A stretch of 64,000 nucleotides of DNA from Nemertoderma westbladi (lineage: Eukaryota > Xenacoelomorpha > Nemertodermatida > Nemertodermatidae), in contig JAUCBJ010002753.1 in NCBI GenBank assembly GCA_032718475.1, forward strand, positions 1 through 64,000, read 5' to 3'. The notes beneath the pieces are model-generated. The model was not told the origin of the DNA, made no database searches, and saw only the letters and a list, made by a program, of their open reading frames with translations. A program made the position numbers and the translations under genes. This document shows positions 14,701-26,700 of the stretch, one piece after another (the stretch's first letter is position 1; the number at the start of each line of letters is the position of its first letter).

Positions 14701-17700
14701 GAGATACAAAATTGCGACAACCAACCACCATTGAGAATCAACAGAAAGCGCCGATACGCTGAGGATGTAACAAACTTAACTGGGCCGGCCGGCATCATTA
14801 TGAAATGAGGCACTGTTTCAACAATATGTTAACATCGATGCGCATGCGCTTGATATTGTTTATTTAATTTTGAAATGGTTGGATTAAATTTATTATTAAA
14901 TGTAAAACAGAACGACTAAAATAAGGATAATAATTTACAATTTTTTAACGTCTTAGAGTCATAAATGGCTGGATTCGGACCACCGTTATAACGATCAATC
15001 TATGCCACTAATCATGGCGTGGCCCACGGTAGAGGAGATTCTACGCGAGAAGATTACGGAACATTGGCGTGGAGTAGGTGAGCACGTCGCTAAACTAGAC
15101 CCAGAGGGAAAGGGAACGATAAATAGGAACGATTTGAAACAACTCCTCGCAAAGTTCTGCCTTCCTGTTTCGGATGAGCATTTTGACAAGTGAGTTACAG
15201 TTTTAATTTAGTTAGAGATTTCCGATTCCATGTCGGCGTCGGGATAAATAAGAATTAATTTGCTTAAATAGTATTCTTCATGATCATGACTCCCATAATT
15301 TTATGAGTTGAATATTTATTTTCGTAGGTTGTGGAAGCAATGTCCCGAGGATAGCGAGGGGAGAGTGAGTTTCTTTGAGTTTTTGAGTGTTCTCGGGGTA
15401 GAAGCGATTCCAGGCGATACAAAGGGGGTCAGTGAACAAATAACCAAGTCGTCAGAGGAGAGAGAAGGTGATAGACTGGAGGATTTGAGATTACGGTGAG
15501 AAACTATAATTATAGGGAGGGGAGGCTGTCGCATTCAAAATTAAACTCTCCCCAGGGTCAATATCAGTTGATTACGTGTATATATTAAACTGTGGGGCGA
15601 GACACGTAGTCGGCGAGCCTTTGCATACGGTTCATATAGGGTAAATGGGGCATGTCCGTCTGTCTGTCTGTCCGTCTGTCTGGTAAATGTTTGAACGCGA
15701 ATTTCTCGGCATCGCTCGTTCGGAATTGAACCAAACTTAGTAGGTAAGTAGTAGAGAGAAAGTTTAGAAAGTTTGTAAAGTTTGGTGAAAAATCATGCAG
15801 TCTGACGTCAGCTACGACAGATTATGTGGTTTTTAGAAAATGTTAAATTTCTCGGGAAGGCCTCATTTTCCTGAGCTGAAATTTTGGTGGCCTGTAGAGA
15901 ATCATGAAGTCTATCTTTTACGAAATTGAAAAGTTAAGACATTTAATTGGGGATCCGCTAGAGTCTCAGAAGTAATGACATAGGCCTACCGGTACGGTAC
16001 TGCTGTACAGTGCTGCACTGGTAAGTACGAAATTGCAGAATAACAATTTGACACCACCTAGCGGATTAACATATGATTGTATATCGAATGAATACATTTA
16101 TAGCATGGGATATGGGGTCCAAACTAGACATGCCCCATTTGCTCTATATGAACCGTATGCCAAGGCTTGCCGACTACGTGCTGCGCGAAGTCCCCACGAA
16201 CGTGTAACATATTCTATTGCCTTTAGTTTATTGTATTGGTTATAATTAGAGACCATATCCTGCCCCCTCCACTTGTACCATACTCCTATACAATAATGAC
16301 CAATAATTTTTGATATTGAGTTCAATTGTAGTTATTGTTCAGTAATAATAATTATACTGTATAAAACAATTGTAAGGCTTCTAGAACTTATCGGTAATAT
16401 TTATTCATAAATACGCAAAAACATAGAATAATTACTATTTTCTAGAAGTCCTTGGTTTTTATCACGCGTACCATTTAATAATCCATGGGGCATTAGTATA
16501 GTATCTATGCCCAAATTTCAAAAAAAATTGATTAAAATTATTAGTGTTTATAGGTTTATATCATGAGGTTTTTTGTTCTAGAACAAATATTTGGCCATCT
16601 GACAAAAAGATGATAGCTAGTAATTTTGATTTTGTGTTAGCTAGTAATTTTTATTAGCTAGTAAACAATTTAAAATGTAATTTAATCCTCAAATATATTT
16701 GTCAATAAGAATAAGAAATAAATAAGCATTACAACAATAAATAAATTGAAATAAATTGAAATTTATTTTATTTATGTAACCATAGCCTAAACAAAAATAT
16801 ATTATTCTGGAATAAAATTTATAATACAAAACCAAACAACATGTAAAATATCGTATTCCAAAATTTTAACATTACGAAATGATTGTGCATATGCATTATA
16901 AGTGATATATTGTTTACGTGGTAAACCATGACGGCGTTAAGTAATGTCCCCTTAGTGGACATTACTTAACGTCGTCATGCGTCGTCACGTAAACAATAAC
17001 ACCAAAACAATACTAAATGCACAGGCCAATACAATGCTGTAATGTCCTCTAAAGTTGTAAAGTGCTAAATAACAACTCGCTGTAAATACTAACGTCGTTG
17101 AGTAATGTTACAATTTTGGAATAAAATATATTTTCATATAAAAATAAAAAAATTAAAAAAAATAAAAAATTTAGGCATAGATACTATACTAATGCCAATC
17201 CATGGAAACATTATATTCTAGCAAAACATTATTCATAACGTTTTGTTTAATTTGAATAAAAATTACTAAATTAAATACAAAAGTAACTTTTCTTGTAATT
17301 TTACCCGAAAAACAACAACAATAATAATGAATGAAGAAAAGAAACCTTCGACGGAGTACTACAATCCGTATTGGTCGGAATACTATCACGAATACTGCGT
17401 CAAAGGCAACGCCCATCTTCTCAAGAAGAGTCATGTGTTCATGTTCCCACACAGGTGGAATCCCTGGCCTACTTACACACCGTCCAACCTTAGATGGCCT
17501 AGTAGGTTGATCTATTGTAAATCGGAAAGATAATTGAATCGATTGATTGCCACTACTCATAAGGCATCGGTGCGATTCCCAAATCCTCCAAATCTATTTT
17601 ATCAGCTAGTTTTTCTATTTTTTTGTTGTTTAATTTTTAGAACATGATAGTTAGTATTAATAAAGGCAATGTTTTAGAACAAATATTGGTTGTTCTGGAA

Positions 17701-20700
17701 TGTTTCTTTTAAAACTGTTTTTTAAAAATATATTATATCTTAGAAGATTAGCCAACTGTAGGTTATTTTTGTAATTGATTAATGTTTAAAAGCATACTAG
17801 TTATTAACTTTAGCTAGTGTTTTATTAACTTGTAAAATTAACTATATGACAGTCTGTCTGTCATGTAACCTCCGCCTAACCCGAAGTTAAATCTACTTAA
17901 TTTCACATATTCTACTAAAAAACACTAGACCTACTGATTTTAGGGTTATACATGAGCAAAGCCAAACCAACCTGCCTGTAAATACATGACTATATGGGAT
18001 TATACTACATTATCTAAACAAACCAGCAAAGATAACCAAAATACTAAACTTAAATACCTGAATAAACAGGCAGCATAATTGTCAAATTTACTAATCAAGC
18101 ATAATAAACCGTTAAATGCTGCAGTTGGGGCTATTTATTAGAGTGTACTACTGCTGTACAGTTAGTTAGACTATACATTCTTCAACTACAGTGCTACTGA
18201 ATTACACAGAAATGCATGACATCTTTCACTACTGGTAGGGACTGTCAGACAGCTGCTGAGTATCGGATACTCATTTTTTTTGTCCTAAATACCTAATGGG
18301 TTCATAGTTTAACACTTATCTGGCATCCCAGTCATAAATAGGAAACCATAGAACATAATATAATATCATGGCTCATACGGGTGTGCCACGGTGGGGTAGG
18401 TTGTGGCTCATACGGGTGTGGTGCCCCCGTATGCAAAGGGTTAACTACGTCACTCTACCACGTTTATGGAATCCATATCATTGTCTTTAGAATCAGCCAC
18501 GGACAAACAGCGGGCAAGGAACGTACCAAAATAATGTCTGCGGCCGAAGTTATTACAAGAGTGAGGGATCTTATGATACAGAAGTCGAGTAGCATCCGAG
18601 ATAACTTCCTACGATTCGATGGAGATAACGACGGAAAAATATCCAAAAAAGAATTTAGACATGTGAGTTGAACCGGAGGCGAGCTGTATAATTATCATTC
18701 GTTTAGCCTATTTTTTTTAAAAACATTTTATTTTTATTACGCATTGTTTGTTTAATTAAACCATATCACACCATGGCTATTATATTTTGACCCTAAGGAT
18801 CTCTTTAATTTTAAATTGCATTTTTTGAGCGAAAAATACAATATATCCGTAACCATGGAAACGATCCTAATTTTTCTTATACAAATCGACTATTGTCTCT
18901 GGCATGGGGATAATTTGTTACTCCTTCAATAATATTATGACTTCGATTTGTTGATTTAGTTACTAAGTTACCTCGGACTCATCATGGACGCCAAGGTCTT
19001 TGATGATCTCTGTCTGTCTATTCGCTTCCCGTTCTTCGGTATGACGTACACCCAGTTCCTGCAGTACTTCGATGACACACGGAACGCTGGCCCAGGCGAC
19101 GACATCCTCCACTCCGACAATCACAGAGTCAATTCGCACCGCGGCGAGGTCGCCATGGATGCAGGACAGGTGCAGCATCGGTTCCTAAGGAAACTCAGGG
19201 AAAATTTCTCAGTGAGTTTCTCATATTCACATATATTTTTAGTTACAGACGGGGCAAACTTACTCAAGTGATAGTTTTAGTGGTTACTATGTTAAAATCA
19301 TAGAGAAACCGAAAAAGTTACCAAAATATAAAATATAGAAACTCATAACACAGAGGGTTGAAAATGGTCAAATGAATACCATCACATAACTAAAGTAGGC
19401 TCTTTGTAACAAACAGCAGTTCCGAGTTCAGCTGTGTGTGTATACAGAATTGTTTGTTTTGGTGAGGAACATAAGATAAACATAACATGGTAGGTATTAA
19501 TATATTCATTAACAATTAAAATTATTATAAATAATTCAATTAGACCTTGGCTTCATCTACCTGCCTTATACTGTGTATCTAGTACATGGATGGATATTGT
19601 GCATGGGTATGGTATATACTGTCGGTATACCTATAATTTCCCGTAAATGATAGTACAGTACGATGCTTTCCGAGGCGTCATGGTTACAATCCTGAATCAT
19701 TGTCGTTAATTATTTTATTTATTTTTATTTAAATTTGTTCTGTTTTGTTTTTAAGTAGCCCTGAAGACGGGCGTGACGCCCGAAATTCGATTGGAAAGAA
19801 TAATTAAATTTGATCATTAATATTTTTGGTATCGGCACCGTCGGACAGTGCCTACAATAAAGGATTCTAGACAGAAACCCGATTGTGAACCGCGGTTCGC
19901 AAACGACTATTACTTGTAGAGTGGGTAAGCGACCTAAAAGGTTAAAATTGTGACAAAACTGTCAAACTTGTCAAAATGTCTGTACCTTTGGTTTAGATGA
20001 CAAAAATCCAAACTCCAAAAACTCTGACCACATTAACTTTCAATTTCATTTTTCTTTCCTTAGCAACATGGACTTTAGATAGCAACTACAGTAGGCAAAC
20101 TATTGGTGAACTTTTTCCCAAATTTTGTAAAAAACAAACTTTACTCCCATGACTTAGTTAAACTTTAGTCCAATGACTTAGTCGATTGACTGGACTAATG
20201 AACTTCTACATGGTTAGCTATTTAGTGTCCAGAGCATCGAGAATTTATCTAATAATTTACTACGCTTTATTATCATTTGGCTGGTACAATATAGGAAGAA
20301 GCTTATTAACTCAAATTAACGACTAAACGATTGTCGATCTCAATCTCCTTGTTCCTAAAAATTGACTATTCTGGTTTTAAAACTAAAAAAAATTAAATCT
20401 AAATTCAATATAACAATCCCAATTTTATTGTGAAAATTTCCGCATCATTACTGGGAACTATTATTTTTTCCTACGACGGAATTGTATAATTTTAAATGTA
20501 TCAGTTACCTTATTATGTGGGGCAATTTTTGATATTTTTAACAATTTGAAAATTGTATGTTAGACATAGTTACTGAGATATTGCAATTAATATGCTGCAG
20601 GTCAGTGTTCATTTAATTCCTTTCCCATTGAATCACAGCTTATTGCAAAATTTATTAAATTATTAATTCTACATTACTAATTCATAATTACTCATAAAAT

Positions 20701-23700
20701 ATTTGGGACTTTTGTTACAATTTTTTCACTAAGCAAACACTCCATTATATTAGCTGGTGTAGTACAGTAGCACCATATTCCACTGAGTTCTGAATCTTTG
20801 CGACATACTAACAGTAGCTATGCGGTAATAACCTACCGCAGATGCCTTCACAACCAAATGTTGTGTTTACTGGGAAATTATTGGGGGAGGGGATTGGGGG
20901 TTGGGGGAGGGGGTTGGGGGAAGTTGGATGTTCAAGTCACTGAATTAAGACACTATATTCCATGATGGGCGCGGCAATAACTTCCTTCGCCAGTTGCTCA
21001 ATGATACTGTACGGTACCTGTGGAACATCGCTGGCCAAGTGAATTTGGAGAGGTTTTGTTTCTGTATTCAGGTGTTGCAGCAATTCAGACTAACCACCTC
21101 CTACTTGAGTTGGAGCAAATTTGTTAACTATTTTGAAGGCTTCGCCGTGGCTCTTATTAAATTATAAATTAACCAGCAAATCCTTCACCTGGTTTCGTAG
21201 TGTAGTGGTTATCACATCTGCCTAACACGCAGAAGGTCCTGGGTTCGAGACCCAGCGAAACCAGAGGGTCCTGGGTTCGAGACCCAGTGAAACCGAAGTT
21301 CTCCCTTTTTTATAATCAATAAAATTCTACCATCTTCCGATAAACAGTATCTTTGTGACGATTTCAGAATCCACAGTGAATTATCACCTCTTTTTTTTGT
21401 TTTGTTTAGATTAAACTGACACTAAAACCTGTTGGTTTACTAAATGGGTAATTAACATTGTTGATTTATACAGTTGTATTATACAATACTATATTATATA
21501 CGAAGGATGTCTTGAACAATGATATTATTATACAACATTGGTCATAGTAATTGCACAAAAACTGCACAGATGGCGCCCCATTTATATATGTACTGCTGCT
21601 GCTACCAATAAACTATTTACCAACCAAATCTATAATAATTCAACTGGAATACTCGCAAGTACTATTTCTCAGGGACTTCTATTTACTATCATTTATTTCA
21701 ATCTATTATCTCATGGGGGTATAGCTCAGTGGTAGAGCATTCGACTGCAGATCGAGAGGTCCCCAGTTCAAATCTGGGTGCCCCCTTTGAAATTTTTATT
21801 TGCCCTATTTTTTTTTATATTTGTAATCCTTTTTTTGATAAAAATACATTTACATTTAATAGGCTTTAATTGACTATTATCCAGTGTTAATTAGTGTTAC
21901 ATTTGCACATACATATACACTTAATTAGTATAGATAAGAATAAGCTAAAACACAGTACAAAATATTGCGTGCATGCATGTACATTATTAATAAAGTAAGT
22001 AATAAATGATCACGAGAGTAGTGTTATAGCATGGCTAGTGAATCGAGATCGACTGGATCTGGGGGGGGGGGGGGGGGGGGGCGTTTTTAGAAAAGTTAGT
22101 GGTTCTTTATTGGTATTTGTTCTTTGATAGTGGTTTAGTAGTCCTAAAACGAACCGAAAACGCATATTGCAATTGGTTTAGATTTGGATAATTCACCCAT
22201 GGCACCGACCGGTTCAAGAATCGCGAGGAGAAATACTGTAGATAGACCATGTTACAATCGGGATATTGTCAATTATATTATAATTATATTGAAGATGTTA
22301 GTATGGGAAAAAAAGCATTAATGAAAGAATTTTAATATGGTTTTAAATTGTGGAAAACATATGTGTTTTTAAAAGGGACGAGAACGACGACTTTGTTTTC
22401 GCGTTCCTTATACCGAGTGGAATGTCATTCCAGATCGATGGGCCACGAAAGCTGATGGATTGTTGAGAGGAGGTTAGAGAGAATAGAGGTAGGCGGAAGT
22501 CACCGCGTGTAGAAGAGCGAGTAGGGTAGATAGAGTAGTAGAGTAGAGTAGAGTAGGCTACTATGAACAGTAGATGACTTCCTAAATAGACCTACAATAA
22601 CGGGAGGTAGTGTGGCAGTGAGTTTATGAACATCGTACAGTAGTAGACCAACTTGGTGCTTGTAAAGGAGTACGAGTGGGAGAATGCGTAGAGATTTGTA
22701 TATCGGATTATAAGATGCTTGAGAGTCGCTGAAAGTAATGCACCGTAGTAGTTTATTTATTTTGATTCGGAGTGGTTTGATGATAGTTGGGTATGTGCTG
22801 CCCCAAAACATTAGTCCGTATTGTACGTAAGGATGTATTTGTGAGAAATATAGTTGGCGTAGAATATTACGTGGAAATATATAGCGTAGCTTGTAAAAGA
22901 TACCTGAGGTTTTAGATATTTTGCTAATTACTTGTTTGATGCGATCTTTCCAATTTAGATTATTATCAACCCATATGCCAAGGAATTTTGTACTTTCATT
23001 ATATTTTATTTGCTGATTGTTAAATTGTATTGAAGAGGTTAGGTTAGTGATATCGGCAGTGTTGGAAAATATAGTAAATTCGGTTTTGGTAAGATTGAGG
23101 GATAGTTGGTTATCAGCTAGCCAATCAGATATGTTGGTTAATTCATTATTGACATAGGAAACTAGAATGTGGGGATTAATGTATGATTTGTGCATAGTGG
23201 TGTCGTCAGCGAAGAGTGAAGTCATTAGTTTTGTGGTGTTAGGAAGGTCGTTAATGTAGAGAGGGAATAATATGACTGATAGAATAGCACCTTGTGGGAC
23301 ACCAACACACAAGTGGTTTAACACCTTGTGGGACACCAACACACAAGTGGTTTAACACCTTGTGGGACACCAACACACAAGTGGTTTAACACCTTGTGGG
23401 ACACCACACACAAGTGGTTTAACACCTTGTGGGACACCAACGCACAAGTGCTTTAACACCTTGTGGGACACCACACACAAGTGGTTTAACACCTTGTGGG
23501 ACACCAACACACAAGTGGTTTAACACCTTGTGGGACACCACACACAAGTGGTTTAACACCTTGTGGGACACCAACACACAAGTGGTTTAACACCTTGTGG
23601 GACACCAACACACAAGTGGTTTAACACCTTGTGGGACACCACACACAAGTGGTTTGACACCTTGTGGGACACCAACACACAAGTGGTTTAACACCTTGTG

Positions 23701-26700
23701 GGACACCACACACAAGTGGTTTAACACCTTGTGGGACACCAACACACAAGTGGTTTAACACCTTGTGGGACACCACACACAAGTGGTTTAACACCTTGTG
23801 GGACACCAACACATAAGTGGTTTAACACCTTGTGGGACACCACACACAAGTGGTTTAACACCTTGTGGGACACCAACCCACAAGTGGTTTAACACCTTGT
23901 GGGACACTACACACAAGTGGTTTAACACCTTGTGGGACACCACACACAAGTGGTTTAACACCTTGTGGGACACCACACACAAGTGGTTTAACACCTTGTG
24001 GGACACCACACACAAGTGGTTTAACACCTTGTGGGACACCACACACAAGTGGTTTAACACCTTGTGGGACACCACACACAAGTGGTTTAACACCTTGTGG
24101 GATACCAACATACAAGTGGTTTAACACCTTGTGGGACACCACACACAAGTGGTTTATCACCTTGTGGGACACCACACACAAGTGGTTTAACACCTTGTGG
24201 GACACCACACACAAGTGGTTTAACACCTTGTGGGACACCAACACACAAGTGGTTTAACACCTTGTGGGACACCACACACAAGTGGTTTAACACCTTGTGG
24301 GACACCAACCCACAAGTGGTTTAACACCTTGTGGGACACTACACACAAGTTGTTTAACACCTTGTGGGACACCACACACAAGTGGTTTAACACCTTGTGG
24401 GACACTACACACAAGTGGTTTAACACCTTGTGGGACACCACACACAAGTGGTTTAACACCTTGTGGGATACCAACATACAAGTGGTTTAACACCTTGTGG
24501 GACACCACACACAAGTGGTTTATCACCTTGTGGGACACCACACACAAGTGGTTTAACACCTTGTGGGACACCACACACAAGTGGTTTAACACCTTGTGGG
24601 ACACCACACACAAGTGGTTTAACACCTTGTGGGACACCACACACAAACACCTTGTGGGACACCACACACAAGTGGTTTAACACCTTGTGGGACACAACAC
24701 ACAAGTGGTTTAAAGGTTGAGGTGAAATCGCCTATTGACACAATTTGTGTTCTAGAATTAAGATAGCTGGATAATAATTGGTGTGGGAGGCCTCGGATAC
24801 CATATGCGGATAATTTGTGGAGCAAAATGTTATGGTGTAGGGTATCGAAGGCTTTTTTAAAATCGATATATATTGCACAAGTTGAGTTTTTATTGTCTAG
24901 GGCGTATACGATTACACAGATACAACTTATTTACAAACGTCTCGCAGCATCTGTAAATAATGTAATTATTGTAATTTATTTTCCGTTGTAAAATTTTTAT
25001 TATAAAAAATTATTATTAAATTTAAATTATTATATTTTGTTGTTGGATGTGTCACCGCATGGAGAGCCAGCGATCACGATTCGATGATCGGTTACTTAGC
25101 GAAAAAGAGATTTTAGTTTCTATATATTATACCATATATTTTTAATCTTTTATATAATGTTATTTTAACTGTCGATATAAAGTAAATGTTACAGTTTCTG
25201 TAATTTTAATTATAATGTTACTGTCACCAGTTACGTTAGTAACCAACCGATTAAAAAATGTGTAACAAATCATTAACCAAACCAAGTTACGGTATCTTTT
25301 TATTTCTTAATTTCTCAGACATTGCGTGAAGCTTTCTATAAGATGGATGCAGACCACGATGGGTTCATACGACGAGCAGACTTCCGGCAAATAATGGACC
25401 AGTTTATGTTCTACATCGACGATACGCAGTTCAGGAAGTACATGGAGCATCTCGGTATCACACCTAAAAGTCGTCTAGGATATCGGGATTTCCTTAACTT
25501 ATTCGAAGAAAAGGAAACCGCACCAACGTGGCTCGATTCTAAACACAGGTAGGGGTGTTAGAACCAAAGTGGCTCGATTCTAAACACAGGTAGGGGTGTT
25601 AGCACCAACGTGGCTCGATTCTAAACACATGTAGGGGTGTTAGCACCACGTGGCTCCTTTCTAGCACCACACAGGTAGGGGTGTTAGCACCAACATGGCT
25701 CGATTCTAAAAATAGGTAGAGGTGTTAGCACCACTTGGCTCAATTCTAAACACAGGTAGGGGTGTTAGCACCAACGTGGCTCGATCCTAAACACAGATAG
25801 GGGTGTTAGCACCACGTGGCTCCTTTCTAGCACCACTTGGCTCGATTCTAAACACAGGTAGGGGTGTTAGCACCACTTGGCTCGATTCTAAACACAGGTA
25901 GGGGTGTTAGCACCAACGTGGCTCGATTCTAAACACAGGTAGGGGTGTTAGCACCAACGTGACTTGATTCTAAACACAGGTAGGGGTGTTAGCACCACTT
26001 GGCTCGGTTCTAAACACAGGTAGGGGTGTTAGCACCAACGTGGCTCGATTCTAAACACAGATAGGGGTGTTAGCACCACGTGGCTCCTTTCTAGCACCAC
26101 TTGGCTCGATTCTAAACACAGGTAGGGGTGTTAGCACCACTTGGCTCGATTCTAAACACAGGTAGGGGTGTTAGCACCAACGTGGCTCGATTCTAAACAC
26201 AGGGAGGGGTGTTAGAACCACGTGGCTCCTTTTAGCACCACTTGGCTCGATTCTAAACACAGGTAGGAGTGTTAGCACCACTTGGCTCGATTCTAAACAC
26301 AGGTAGGGGTGTTAGCACCAACGTGGCTCGATTCCAAACACAGGTAGGGGTGTTAGAACCACGTGGCTCCTTTCTAGCACCACTTGGCTCGATTCTAAAC
26401 ACAGGTAGGTGTGTTAGCACCACTTGGCTCGATTCTAAACACAGGTAGGGGTGTTAGCACCAACGTGGCACGATTCTAAACACAGGTAGGGGTGTTAGCA
26501 CCAACATGGCTCGATTCTAAAAATAGGTAGAGGTGTTAGCACCACTTGGCTCGATTCTAAACACAGGTAGGGGTGTTAGCACCAACGTGGCTCGATTCTA
26601 AACACAGGTAGGGGTGTTAGCACCACGTGGCTCCTTTCTAGCACCACTTGGCTCGATTCTAAACACAGGTAGGAAGTGTTAGCACCACTTGGCTCCATTC

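Larger units (their letters stand above)
15496..18490. other. E4-E5 intron
   Basis: A 3-kb AT-rich intron holding the inverted-repeat element, the hairpin element and the small ORF listed separately. Nothing else was recognised at 17540-18360. Confidence 0.6.

Noticed and set aside
12156-14734. Many overlapping ORFs up to 336 codons on both strands
   Set aside because: They are the same repeat unit read in different frames. No start context, no domain, and both strands open at once.
17189-17560. 123-codon minus-strand ORF
   Set aside because: A shadow of the + strand small ORF. It extends into AT-rich sequence with hydrophobic runs typical of chance.
19755-19830. Hammerhead-ribozyme-like core (CTGAAGA, GC stem, GAAA)
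   Set aside because: A short stem III with an AUA cleavage site can be drawn, but the flanks cannot pair as stem I, and the first stem II pair is a C-C mismatch.
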